Below are positions 37,167-45,351 of a DNA stretch of 64,000 nucleotides, one piece after another. The notes below the pieces were generated by a model that saw nothing but the letters and a program-made list of their open reading frames with translations, made no database searches and had not been told where the DNA came from. Source of the DNA: Brevundimonas pishanensis (GTDB taxonomy: Bacteria; Pseudomonadota; Alphaproteobacteria; Caulobacterales; Caulobacteraceae); the NCBI RefSeq assembly GCF_022750635.1, contig NZ_JAJKBG010000006.1, forward strand, positions 93,637 to 157,636. Direction: 5' to 3'. The first letter of the stretch is position 1. Each line of letters opens with the position of its first letter. Both the position numbers and the translations under genes were made by a program.

Positions 37167-37556
37167 ATGCCCGCAGCTTCTGCTATCCGCACTCTCATCG
37201 TCGACGACCAGCTGACGATGCGCGCCCTGATCCGCACCAGCCTGCAACAAATCGGCGTGCGCGAAATCGAGGAAGCCCCCGATGGCGAGGCCGCTCTGCG
37301 CTCGATCATCACCAAACCGGTCCATCTGGTGATCTCGGACTTCAACATGCCCAACCTTGACGGTCTGGGGCTGCTGCGCGGCATCCGCGCCCACCCGCCG
37401 ATCGCCAAGACCGCTTTCATCATGCTGACGGGCCGTGCCGACCGCGAACTGGTCCAGCGCGCGGTTCAGTACGGCGTGAACAACTATCTGGTTAAACCCT
37501 TCACCACCCAACAGCTCAAAGAAAAGCTGGAAGCGGTGTTCGGTCCTCTTCAGTGA
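37167..37556 (+). CDS. Chemotaxis response regulator CheY (second copy)
   Basis: A 129-residue single receiver domain: acidic pair Asp13/Asp14, acceptor Asp58 in [13 protein letters not shown], Thr of MLTGRAD and Lys of LVKPFTT. By position it is CheYII of the Caulobacter operon. The sequence is well diverged from the first CheY, so it is not a recent duplicate. It may act at the switch or as a phosphate sink. It starts 15 bases after cheB and overlaps cheD by 4 bases. Confidence 0.93.
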   Translation: MPAASAIRTLIVDDQLTMRALIRTSLQQIGVREIEEAPDGEAALRSIITKPVHLVISDFNMPNLDGLGLLRGIRAHPPIAKTAFIMLTGRADRELVQRAVQYGVNNYLVKPFTTQQLKEKLEAVFGPLQ

Positions 37557-38098
37557 CAGCAAGCCCTGACAATTCGGCGAATGAAAAGCGCGTTCACGTC
37601 GGGCAGGGCGATCACTTTGTGACGTCCGACCCGAACGTTGTGCTGACCACCGTGCTGGGTAGCTGCGTCGCGCTGTGCCTGCACGATCCGGTCGCCGGTG
37701 TCGGAGGGATGAACCACTTCCTGCTGCCCGAGGGCAATCAGGACGGCACCGGAGCCAGCCGCCGCTATGGTGCCTATGCGATGGAAGTGCTGATCAACGA
37801 TGTCCTCAAGGCCGGTGGCCGTCGCGACCGTCTGGAGGCCAAGCTTTTTGGCGGTGGCCGTATGTTCGACAGCCTCAGCGACGTCGGTGCCGCCAATGCG
37901 GCCTTTGCCGAGCGCTTTCTGATCGACGAAGGAATTCCGGTTGTCGGCGGCAGTTTGGGTGGTTTTGGTGGCCGCAGGCTGCATTATTGGCCGGTCAGTG
38001 GACGCGCGCGCCAGCGGGCGGTGATGGACGTGGCGGCCGTGCCGCCGCCCAAGGTCACCCAGCCGCCGGTCGTCGCAGGCGATTTGGAGTTGTTTTGA
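37553..38098 (+). CDS. cheD: Chemoreceptor glutamine deamidase CheD
   Basis: Deamidates specific glutamines of chemoreceptors and, in some bacteria, partners with CheC. The 181-residue protein has the catalytic Cys38 in [13 protein letters not shown] and His55 in GGMNHFLLP, the expected CheD dyad, and the later LFGGGRMF motif. The start is GTG 37553 within GTGA, overlapping the cheY stop by 4 bases. No cheC is present in this window. Confidence 0.95.
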   Translation: MTASPDNSANEKRVHVGQGDHFVTSDPNVVLTTVLGSCVALCLHDPVAGVGGMNHFLLPEGNQDGTGASRRYGAYAMEVLINDVLKAGGRRDRLEAKLFGGGRMFDSLSDVGAANAAFAERFLIDEGIPVVGGSLGGFGGRRLHYWPVSGRARQRAVMDVAAVPPPKVTQPPVVAGDLELF

Positions 38099-38099
38099 T

Positions 38100-38459
38100 A
38101 TGGCGCACGATACTCGCGGACTTCTTCTGGCTGTCTCGGCAGAGCTCTCGGACATTGCCTCGGGCGTCCAGACCGCAGGCGACCTGATGGGCGAAGTCAT
38201 GTCCCATCTGCCGCCGCAGCAACGCCTGTCCTATATGGCGCGCGTCCAGGCCTTCGATGTGCTGGTACAGCGTCTTGAGGCACTGTCGGGTCTGTCCTCG
38301 GCGCTGGGTCGCGATCAGGAAATGGACACGGCCCTGGCAGCCCTGCCTCTGGCGGAAATGGCCGAACGCCTGCAGGAAGCTGCCCATCGCGGAAAAACAC
38401 CAACGAGCGCACCGGCTCCGGACACACCGGACGCGGGCGTGCTGCAGCTGTTTGATTGA
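38100..38459 (+). CDS. cheU: CheU-like small chemotaxis-operon protein
   Basis: A 119-residue helical protein of unknown biochemical role. The symbol follows the Caulobacter operon, where the gene at this position, between cheD and the third cheY, is cheU; I rely mainly on position. The sequence shows amphipathic helices (LLLAVSAELSDIASGVQTAG, YMARVQAFDVLVQRLEAL) and a Pro/Thr-rich C-terminal tail. It starts one base after cheD and its stop overlaps the next ATG by one base. Confidence 0.75.
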   Translation: MAHDTRGLLLAVSAELSDIASGVQTAGDLMGEVMSHLPPQQRLSYMARVQAFDVLVQRLEALSGLSSALGRDQEMDTALAALPLAEMAERLQEAAHRGKTPTSAPAPDTPDAGVLQLFD

Positions 38460-39049
38460 TGAATAAAGACGATCGGGTCAATTTAGAGCACTCGTCGGTC
38501 CTGCTGATCGACGACAACCAGCAGGCGCTGGATATGCTCGGCTCGGTGGTTCAGGGCTTTGGCGTACGCGAGCAGATCAAGCTGACGTCGGCGACGGCAG
38601 CCGTGAAACTGCTTCGGGAGCGTTCGGTCGATTTGATCATCATCGACTGCGCCGATCCGGAGATGGACTCCTACGCCTTTACGCGCTGGCTGCGTCGCGA
38701 GACCCCTGCACCCATGAAATATACGCCGGTGATCATGGTCACCGGTCACGCCTCGCAGTCCAAGGTCCGCGAGGGCCGCGACTGCGGCGTCAGCTTTGTG
38801 GTCGTCAAACCCATCACACCCAATGTGCTGTTAAAGCGTGTGGTGTGGCTGGCCATGGACGGCCGCGAGTTTATCGAGTGCCCGACCTATGTCGGACCGG
38901 ACCGCCGCGTCCGTAACTTCGGCCCGCCCATGGGCGAGAAGGGCCGCCGTGCCGGCGACCTCTCGGCCCACATCGGCATCGCTAAAGAAGCCAACATGGA
39001 ACAGGCCGACATCGACGCCCTGCTCAAACCGCAGAAGGTCCAGCTATGA
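38459..39049 (+). CDS. Receiver-domain protein with C-terminal extension (third CheY)
   Basis: A 196-residue protein: a receiver domain to about residue 135 with Asp18/Asp19, probable acceptor Asp63 in LIIIDCADPEMD and Lys in VVVKPITP. A further 60 residues contain YVGPDRRVR and end in a Lys-containing tail. By position it is CheYIII of the Caulobacter operon. The extension is absent from ordinary CheY proteins, so it may have a binding role of its own. The ATG at 38459 overlaps the cheU stop; a TTG one codon earlier is in frame but unlikely. Confidence 0.85.
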   Translation: MNKDDRVNLEHSSVLLIDDNQQALDMLGSVVQGFGVREQIKLTSATAAVKLLRERSVDLIIIDCADPEMDSYAFTRWLRRETPAPMKYTPVIMVTGHASQSKVREGRDCGVSFVVVKPITPNVLLKRVVWLAMDGREFIECPTYVGPDRRVRNFGPPMGEKGRRAGDLSAHIGIAKEANMEQADIDALLKPQKVQL

Positions 39050-39549
39050 CCAAGCCCGTAACCACAACCATTTCGGCGGGTTCGGCCGTGGGCGAGGGCG
39101 AAGGCGCTACAGCCGTCAAAGTCGTCTCCAGCCTCTCCAAAAAAATGGCAGAGCCGGGCGGTCTGACCGTGGCCGATATCGAGCGCCGCTCCAAGGAACG
39201 ACTGTTGAGCCATAAGGCCGATGCCATGCGCTCGGTCGAGGCGGCCGTTGCCGAACTGGAACAGCGCGTCGGGGTGGGGGCGGATCATCCCGACGAAGCC
39301 TTCTACCTGACGGCCAGCAAGATGCTGGACGTGGCGGGCTTCTTCGATACCGGCCCGCTGTACGATGCGGGCTATAGCCTGTGCGAACTGCTGGACGTGA
39401 TGCAGACCTCGGGCCAGTGGAACGGCGACTCGGTCCGTGTTCACGTTCGCGCCCTGCGCATGATCCTGAACGCCGGATGCGAGACAACGCCGCAAAGCGC
39501 ATCGCTGCTTTCGGGCCTGAAAGCCCTATTGGACCACGCCCGCGCCTAA
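39046..39549 (+). CDS. cheE: CheE-like chemotaxis-operon protein
   Basis: A 167-residue soluble, mostly helical protein, last gene of the operon. The name follows the Caulobacter cluster; the molecular function is not known. It has a low-complexity first 25 residues, then a helix-rich body (ERRSKERLLSHKADAMRSVE, LTASKMLDVAGFFDTGPLYD). The start overlaps the previous gene by 4 bases, and the 3' end overlaps the convergent metallopeptidase-like gene by 4 bases. Confidence 0.75.
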   Translation: MTKPVTTTISAGSAVGEGEGATAVKVVSSLSKKMAEPGGLTVADIERRSKERLLSHKADAMRSVEAAVAELEQRVGVGADHPDEAFYLTASKMLDVAGFFDTGPLYDAGYSLCELLDVMQTSGQWNGDSVRVHVRALRMILNAGCETTPQSASLLSGLKALLDHARA

Positions 39550-40997
39550 TCGGCCGTCCTAGCGGCCCTGATGCGGCGCAGCAGCTCCTCGGCCTGCGCA
39601 TCGGACCTGTGCGGGTCGTTGATGAGCGGGATCAGATACTGCTCAGCCTCGCTCAGACGATTCAACTTTATCAGCGCCTCAGCGAGATTGATCCCTGTGT
39701 AGGGATGCTGGGGCGCAATCTCATAGGCCATTTGCAGCGTCGCTAGATCGTTCTGGTTTGGATAGGACGGCGAGAATCGTCGGTTGCGACCCAGATTGAC
39801 CAACACGAACGGATTTGCGGGATCGGCGGCATAGGCAGCGGCAAACCGGCGCTGGGCCTTAGCCCGCAGGTCCGCGATGTCTTCGTCAGCCCTCGCTGCA
39901 TCGGCCCGATGCATGTAGATGCGGCCCAGCCAGATCAAAGCATCGACATTGGCCGGTTCCCGAGCCAGCACGGCTTCGAAATGGCTTTCAGCCTGACCAA
40001 AGTTCTCCGCCAGACGAAACTCTGCATAGCCAAGGACAAGCTGGGCAAACGGGTCATTGCCAAATGGCGCGGCAAGATTGCGGATCCGGTTCAGTTTGCG
40101 CGCGCGGTCGGCGGACCGGACATTCGTGCGCAGACTAAGGTATTCGACCATCAGTGCGTCAGTACTGGCGGGCAGGCGTTGGGCGGCGTTGAACTCGGGT
40201 TCGAGCGTCAGTGTGGCCGTACGGAAGCCGAGGGCGGACTCCGAATAATGGCCCAGAGTGGTGCGCAGCTCGCCGAGGCTGAGGCCCGTCGCCTGTTCCA
40301 TGGTCTCCACCGAAGGTGTGCCCGCAGCCACCAAAGTCAGATAGGTGTCCAGCTTGGCGCGCCCTTCATTGTCCTTGAGGAACCAGTGCGTCAGCAGCCA
40401 GGCCAGCGGGTAATAGGTGCTCGGGACAGTTCCGTTTTCATGAACCGGACGTTCGGTTAGGAGCCGTTCCAGCGGTATCCACCCGCTCCCCAGCCCGTTA
40501 GCGGTCCACCACGGGGGCTTGCCGATATTGACCTGGTTGCCGACGAACTCGACGGTCGAGAAATATTGGGCAAATCCTTCGTGGAACCACACGGGAAACG
40601 CACCCCGGTGCTCGCTGGCGAGGAAGTGGTGGGCGTATTCGTGTTTGATTACCGACAGTTCGCCGCGGCGCGGGGCGGTGGCGAAGATGTCGTCAGTCGA
40701 TCGCACATAAAAGCCGCCTACGCGAGCATCCCCGCCATAGACATCCTGCAGGTCTTTGACCGACAGCATATAGATCGGCAGCTTGCGGGCCGCTGTGCCC
40801 TCGCTGGGCAGACCGAAGTAGCGACGTAGCACCAGATCGAAGCGTTCGAGTTCGCGAATGGCCGCGCGGGTGTTCCGCTCGCTGTCATCGCCGATCACGA
40901 CAAAGCGTGATCCTTCGATCCGGTGCCACTCGGCCAGCGCTGGAGTGGCGACGCTCAGCAGAAGGGCCGTGGTGGCGGCAAAGCGCAGACTTCTCAA
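39546..40997 (-). CDS. Secreted HExxH metallopeptidase-like protein with TPR domain (copy B)
   Basis: A 483-residue exported protein (signal peptide ending TPALAEW). A gluzincin-type zinc site is visible: HEYAHHF with His119, Glu120 and His123, then Glu140 in WFHEGFAQYF, the spacing of the M1/MA-clan and DUF1570-like peptidases. The C-terminal half, from about residue 290, contains TPR-like helical pairs (SHFEAVLAREPANVDALIWL, YEIAPQHPYTGINLAEALIK). It is a paralogue of the upstream gene, with which it overlaps by 4 bases. Peptidase activity is predicted from the site but unproven; substrate unknown. Confidence 0.85.
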   Translation of the reverse strand: MRSLRFAATTALLLSVATPALAEWHRIEGSRFVVIGDDSERNTRAAIRELERFDLVLRRYFGLPSEGTAARKLPIYMLSVKDLQDVYGGDARVGGFYVRSTDDIFATAPRRGELSVIKHEYAHHFLASEHRGAFPVWFHEGFAQYFSTVEFVGNQVNIGKPPWWTANGLGSGWIPLERLLTERPVHENGTVPSTYYPLAWLLTHWFLKDNEGRAKLDTYLTLVAAGTPSVETMEQATGLSLGELRTTLGHYSESALGFRTATLTLEPEFNAAQRLPASTDALMVEYLSLRTNVRSADRARKLNRIRNLAAPFGNDPFAQLVLGYAEFRLAENFGQAESHFEAVLAREPANVDALIWLGRIYMHRADAARADEDIADLRAKAQRRFAAAYAADPANPFVLVNLGRNRRFSPSYPNQNDLATLQMAYEIAPQHPYTGINLAEALIKLNRLSEAEQYLIPLINDPHRSDAQAEELLRRIRAARTAD

Positions 40998-42583
40998 GTT
41001 CCGTCGCCTTCGCCTGAGTTGCCGTCGGTGCCTTCGTCTTCGCCTTCCTCGGCAGCCTTGCGGCGCAGAGCTTCCTCTGCTGCGGCCTCGTCGGCCTCGG
41101 TGCGGCCCTGTGCGCGCAACAGCAGTTCTTTGGCCGCAGGGCTCTCGCCGTGGGGATTGTTGACCAGCGGAGAGATGACGTTGATCGCTTCTTCATTGCG
41201 CCCGCGCGAGAGCAGGGCTGCGGCATAGTTATAGCGGTTCGATCCCAGTTGAGGTGCCAGTGTGTAGGCAATGTCGAGGATCTGCATGTCGTTGTCCGTC
41301 GGGTAGCTGGGCTCGCCCCGACGGTTTTCCGCCATCAAAAGCATGGTGATGTAGTTGGCATCATCCAGTTGGTAGGCCCGACCCAGCAGGGTCTGAGCCT
41401 CGCGGCGCAGACGCTGTGACCCGTCGTGGTCGTCTTCCTCCGCGGCCTTGTCGGCCAGATCGAGCTTGGCCCGCGCCAGATATTGCATAGCCTCGACGTG
41501 GTTTGCGTCAATGGTCAGCAAATGCTCCAGCAGACTCGCCGCCTTGGCCGGATCGCGGCCGTTGTGCAGTTCGGCGTGGGCGTGGATTAGCAGTGCCAGC
41601 GGCTCGTTAGGATAGCGGGCGGCGCGTTGGCGGATGGTGTTCAGGGTCTCGGCGCGCTTTTCTTCGCTGGTGGCGACCTTGAGCTGCTGTCCCAACAGCA
41701 GCAGGTCGTCAGCCGCCGGTGGCAGGCCTTGGACGGAAATCTCGATCTCGGGGAACTGGGTGCGAACGCCCATATAGGGGACGCGCCCGTTCATATACCG
41801 CCGCAGGGTACGCCGCAGCTCGACGGGGGACAGTCCGGTCGCGCGTTCCATGGCGGTCACCGGATCAGCGCCCGAACCGACGTCGCTCAAATAGGTATGC
41901 AACTGGGCCCGACGCGTCTCGTCGCCCATGAACCAGTGGGTCAGGAGCCATGCCAGCGGATAGTAGCTGTCCCTGTTTCGAGCGGTCTGGCGCGGCCGGT
42001 TGGCCAGAAGCTCGCTCATGGACATCCAGTTCAGATAGCTGAGCGCCATGGCGCGGTTTGGATTGGGAACACCGACCTGGGTCTCGTTCCGCTTGAACAG
42101 GGTGGGCGCGTAGTATTCGGCGAACCCTTCAACGAACCACCCCGGATATGGAAAGGAGAAATCCGACATCATGAAGTGGTGGGCGTATTCGTGCTTCAGG
42201 GTGTGGTTGTCGGTGCCGCGCGTTGCTACGGCAAAGATGTCTTCGTCCGTCGGCAGGTAGAAGCCCGCGACGTTTTCATTGCCGTCGGGCATGATCGTCC
42301 GCAGGCCCGAGCCGGACACCAGATAGATGGGCAGTTTGCGATAGGGCACGCCATCAATGTCCGAGCCCATGAACATGCGCATGATGCGGTCGAACTTTTC
42401 CAGTTCTTCCAGCATTTCGCGGGCTTCGGTATCCCGTCCGGAACTGTAGATGATGAAGCGAGGGCTTTCGTACCGCTTCCAGTCGGCAAGGGCTGGCGAT
42501 GCCACCGTAGTCATTAGTGCGGCAAGAGCCGCACCCTTGAGCAGTTTGCCAAGCTTAGGCGAAAACGTTTTTTGAACAGCCAT
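40994..42583 (-). CDS. Secreted HExxH metallopeptidase-like protein with TPR domain (copy A)
   Basis: A 529-residue paralogue of the downstream gene, with the same layout: signal peptide ending SPALADW, zinc site HEYAHHF (His131, Glu132, His135) and Glu152 in WFVEGFAEYY, then a helical region and TPR-like repeats from about residue 325. The last 45 residues are a Glu/Asp/Ala/Gly-rich, low-complexity tail lacking in copy B. The identical spacing of the zinc ligands and shared phrases (LKHEYAHHF, SYYPLAWLLTHWF) show a tandem duplication. Both genes are probably one transcript. The function is unknown. Confidence 0.85.
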   Translation of the reverse strand: MAVQKTFSPKLGKLLKGAALAALMTTVASPALADWKRYESPRFIIYSSGRDTEAREMLEELEKFDRIMRMFMGSDIDGVPYRKLPIYLVSGSGLRTIMPDGNENVAGFYLPTDEDIFAVATRGTDNHTLKHEYAHHFMMSDFSFPYPGWFVEGFAEYYAPTLFKRNETQVGVPNPNRAMALSYLNWMSMSELLANRPRQTARNRDSYYPLAWLLTHWFMGDETRRAQLHTYLSDVGSGADPVTAMERATGLSPVELRRTLRRYMNGRVPYMGVRTQFPEIEISVQGLPPAADDLLLLGQQLKVATSEEKRAETLNTIRQRAARYPNEPLALLIHAHAELHNGRDPAKAASLLEHLLTIDANHVEAMQYLARAKLDLADKAAEEDDHDGSQRLRREAQTLLGRAYQLDDANYITMLLMAENRRGEPSYPTDNDMQILDIAYTLAPQLGSNRYNYAAALLSRGRNEEAINVISPLVNNPHGESPAAKELLLRAQGRTEADEAAAEEALRRKAAEEGEDEGTDGNSGEGDGT

Positions 42584-42662
42584 GTAGAACGAGCCCTTAA
42601 GTCTAAGGAAATCGTTCGCATGTCACTGAAATGTGAGCAAGCGTAGCCTAATCTACGTGTAT

Positions 42663-43043
42663 TCAGGCCGCGACTAATCCCCAGATATCGCGCTCGGTGG
42701 TGGCAGCCAGCGCCTCGCCCTGCTGGGCGCGGCGGTGCAACTGCTCCATCGTGGGCAGAGGCAGGATGCAGAAATGCGGCTCTACCAGTTCGGGTGCACA
42801 GCCTTGCTCGGGCGCGGTGAACAGGGCGGCGTTCAAACCTTCGGACTTGCGCGACAGCAACCACGCCAGACGACTGGCCCGTTCGGGATGGGTGCGTTGC
42901 AGTTCAGGCTGTTCGGCAAAGAGTTCGCACGCCAGTTCCACAATGGAATCGAGGCCCAGCGGCGTGAAGCGTCGCTCGTCCTTCAGCGGAGCGGGCGACG
43001 GCGGCTCGAGTTGGAACACAACATCATTAAGCAGGAACAGCAT
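42663..43043 (-). CDS. Conserved-looking hypothetical protein
   Basis: A 126-residue soluble protein. I recognise no family. The first 30 residues look like beta strands (MLFLLNDVVFQLEPP), followed by helices (LDSIVELACELFAEQPEL). There is no signal peptide or membrane segment. It stands 79 bases upstream of the metallopeptidase pair on the same strand and 122 bases downstream of the DUF1491 gene. The clean single frame on this strand, with a normal ATG, suggests a real gene. Confidence 0.65.
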   Translation of the reverse strand: MLFLLNDVVFQLEPPSPAPLKDERRFTPLGLDSIVELACELFAEQPELQRTHPERASRLAWLLSRKSEGLNAALFTAPEQGCAPELVEPHFCILPLPTMEQLHRRAQQGEALAATTERDIWGLVAA

Positions 43044-43165
43044 GGCGTTTTGCCTCCGGTCGCCCTTTCAGAGCTTGAGCGTTCTTACCGCTCCCGACTT
43101 GCCCGAGGGTTCACGAACGCGGTGAATGCGGCGTTCACCAAATCCGGACCTGTTCGGCGCGATGT

Positions 43166-43510
43166 TTAGTCCGCGCTGGTTTCGCCCTCGACCTTTTCCT
43201 GCAGGAAATGCCGCCCGTGGCGGTCTTCGATTTCAACAACCCATAAGTCGGGGTCATAGCCGCGCCGCCGCTCCAGATAGGCGTCAAGATCGGCTTCGCT
43301 CTCGCTGACAACAGGCTGGATCCACAGGGGCTGCCCCTGCATATCGACGGACTGGCTGAACAGGCGGGCGGTGCGGGTGGAGGTGTTATAGGCCTTCACC
43401 ACCACGTCGCCTGCGCGGGCGTCGCCCTTGCGCACTACGGTGGCGAAGGCTCCTTCCAACTCGGCCCGTCGGATAAGGCCAGAGACCCAGACATCTGTTG
43501 AAAGAAGCAA
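43166..43510 (-). CDS. DUF1491-like small protein
   Basis: A 114-residue cytosolic protein resembling the alphaproteobacterial DUF1491 family: VWVSGLIRRAELEGAFATVV near the start, then RKGDARAGDVVVKAYN and a C-terminal YDPDLWVVEIEDRHGRHFL. No biochemical function is known for this family. The first codon is TTG 43510, with AAGG six to seven bases upstream; no later ATG gives a complete domain. Confidence 0.75.
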   Translation of the reverse strand: MLLSTDVWVSGLIRRAELEGAFATVVRKGDARAGDVVVKAYNTSTRTARLFSQSVDMQGQPLWIQPVVSESEADLDAYLERRRGYDPDLWVVEIEDRHGRHFLQEKVEGETSAD

Positions 43511-43564
43511 TTGCTAACCTTGATTGCAAACCTCCGGTCAAGCCGGATGGGGTAGGGACAAGCC

Positions 43565-44488
43565 ATGATCATAGCGCCTACCCGTCCAGCTAACAGACTC
43601 AGCCTTAAATCTTCGCTCGCGTATCGTGTCTCACGTCTGGTGGCGGGACTGACGCTGGGCGCGGTGGTGTCTGCGGCTGGGCCGGTGCAGGCCGATGACG
43701 CGCTGGCGCGGACCTATCGGGAGCGGACCTTCATCATCGCCGCCGATAGCCGCTGTGGCCTGTTCAATCCGGCGGTGCAGACGGCTCTGGGCGCGGCGGC
43801 ATTGCAGACTCGCGGCGTCTTGCTGCGTTCGGGGTTGGAGATGGCGCAGGTTAATGCGACGGCTGCCCAAGCCCGCTTGCTGGCAAACCGCACACCCTGC
43901 GATGACGATGGCTTGAAGACGGTTGCCTCGCGCGTGGAGCACGCCTTTGACCGCTGGGGGCGGGCCGCCCGACTGGAGTTTCGCGGCCATGACCTGTCGT
44001 GGCGGGTGGACCGTTTCGGAGGCACGGCGGCGAACTGGCGTCTGATGCAGGAAAGCCGGACCGGAGCCGCGCCGGTAAGGTTCGGGCTGGTGGGGCGTTC
44101 GCCCGGACAGGTCGAACCGGTGGCTGTTGTCTCGTTCAAAGGGCGCTCGCGCCCCTATGCTGCGCGTCTGGTGATGCGGGACGAGGCCTTGCTGGCGCGA
44201 CCCCATAATCTGCAGAACGGGCATGCGCAGATGCCGCCGCAGTCGGTGCGCCGCACCATCTTTGCCACGCGCCAGACGGCTGCGGATCGCGCTCTATTGC
44301 CCGAAGGCTCGCGTCAGGGCGAGGCGTGGAGCTTCCCTGCCGATACCCTGCAGCGCCTGTCGCGACTGGACCCGCGCGAGCCGTTCTGGATCGAATATCT
44401 GTTCCTTGACGATTCTATCGCCCGGGTTCCCTTCGAGGCCGGCGATCTGGCGGCGGCGCAGGCCTTCCTCAGTCTCGGAACGATCTAG
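43565..44488 (+). CDS. Secreted hypothetical protein
   Basis: A 307-residue protein with a long N-terminus and signal-like hydrophobic stretch (LVAGLTLGAVVSAAGPVQAD, residues 26-45), so likely periplasmic. Two Cys residues (in DSRCGLF and RTPCDDD) might form a disulfide. I do not recognise a family. The AGGGA before ATG 43565 supports the start. Its end overlaps the convergent prepilin-peptidase gene by 4 bases, with no functional link implied. Confidence 0.75.
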   Translation: MIIAPTRPANRLSLKSSLAYRVSRLVAGLTLGAVVSAAGPVQADDALARTYRERTFIIAADSRCGLFNPAVQTALGAAALQTRGVLLRSGLEMAQVNATAAQARLLANRTPCDDDGLKTVASRVEHAFDRWGRAARLEFRGHDLSWRVDRFGGTAANWRLMQESRTGAAPVRFGLVGRSPGQVEPVAVVSFKGRSRPYAARLVMRDEALLARPHNLQNGHAQMPPQSVRRTIFATRQTAADRALLPEGSRQGEAWSFPADTLQRLSRLDPREPFWIEYLFLDDSIARVPFEAGDLAAAQAFLSLGTI

Positions 44489-45135
44489 ATCATCAGCCAG
44501 CAGACGGCGAAGCCGATGGCCAGATAGGTCCCGAACGGCAGTCTGCTCTTCAGACCGATTTTGCGCCCGAACAGTTTGAGCACCAGTGCCATCAGCAAGG
44601 CGGTTGCGGCTGCGATCAAGGTGACGGCTAGAAGATCAAACGCTCCGACCCAGACAGCCCCCATGCCGAACAGGATGGGGTCACCTCCGCCCAGTCCGCT
44701 GTGCCCGCGCATCTTGCGATAAAAGAGGCTGACCAGCCACAGGATCGAAAACCCTGCGAGGCCGGAAATCAGCGCGAACGCCCAGCCCATTCCCAGCGGA
44801 TAGGGAAGAAGCACGCTGGCCAGCAGTCCGGTCAGGCCCAAGGGCACCGTCAGGATATCCGGAAGCCAGAAGTTTTCGGCGTCCACGACGGCGATCAGCA
44901 ATAGTTGCCAGCCCAATACTGCTGTCAGCACAGCTGCCGATGCCGACTGGCCAGTTACCATCGCCCATATGCAGGAGAGCGCACCGACGAGAGCACTGGC
45001 CAGGGCGAAGGCAAGCGTGCGGCGGCTCTGCAACACGAACCGTTTCTGGGGCAGCCAGCGGCTGATCCACGCCAGCCCCATGCCAACCCATAGGCCGACG
45101 ACAGCAAGCAGGATTGCAAGAAGGGGCGGGGCCAT
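44485..45135 (-). CDS. Prepilin peptidase (A24 family, short form)
   Basis: Inner-membrane aspartic peptidase that cleaves type IV prepilin-like leader sequences. The 216-residue protein has about seven transmembrane segments. The two catalytic Asp blocks are visible: VVDAENFWLPD and GLGGGDPILFG, the GxGD motif. The N-terminal methyltransferase domain with its Cys cluster, present in PilD, is missing, as in some type II secretion or Flp-pilus enzymes. No pilin or secretion genes lie beside it in this window, so its substrates are unclear. Confidence 0.88.
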   Translation of the reverse strand: MAPPLLAILLAVVGLWVGMGLAWISRWLPQKRFVLQSRRTLAFALASALVGALSCIWAMVTGQSASAAVLTAVLGWQLLLIAVVDAENFWLPDILTVPLGLTGLLASVLLPYPLGMGWAFALISGLAGFSILWLVSLFYRKMRGHSGLGGGDPILFGMGAVWVGAFDLLAVTLIAAATALLMALVLKLFGRKIGLKSRLPFGTYLAIGFAVCWLMI

Positions 45136-45159
45136 GGGTGTCTTCGAATGAAAGCGGCA

Positions 45160-45280
45160 ACGTAACCTTATGATCTACATCAATGCCCTGCATTCCGATT
45201 AACGCGAGAAGGCATCTTCTCCCTCGCCTTGCGGCGTAAGAACTGTGGCCGGAACCTGTGTGAACAGGTCCGGCTTTTTT
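45160..45280 (+). ncRNA. Candidate small RNA ending at an orphan terminator
   Basis: No plus-strand gene lies upstream, yet an intrinsic terminator points this way at 45248-45280. The preceding bases can form further hairpins (GCGAG...CTCGC at about 45203-45226 and CGCC...GGCG at about 45224-45235). The 5' end is guessed; no clear promoter was found. Confidence 0.3.
45248..45280 (+). terminator. Orphan plus-strand intrinsic terminator
   Basis: GCCGG-A-ACCTGT pairs with ACAGGT-CCGGC (one bulged A), followed by six T. On the minus strand no T run follows, so it acts on plus-strand RNA. Confidence 0.7.
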
Positions 45281-45289
45281 CGTCGCGCG

Positions 45290-45324
45290 GCAAAAGAAAG
45301 GGGCGCTCTGCGAGAGAGCGCCCC
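45290..45324 (-). terminator. Intrinsic terminator after the permease-peptidase gene
   Basis: A perfect 10-bp stem (45300-45309 with 45315-45324, GGGGCGCTCT type); on the minus strand it is followed by CTTTCTTTTG. It lies 28 bases past the stop codon. Confidence 0.75.
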
Positions 45325-45351
45325 GTAAGTTCCGATCGTCAGGTCAAAGAC

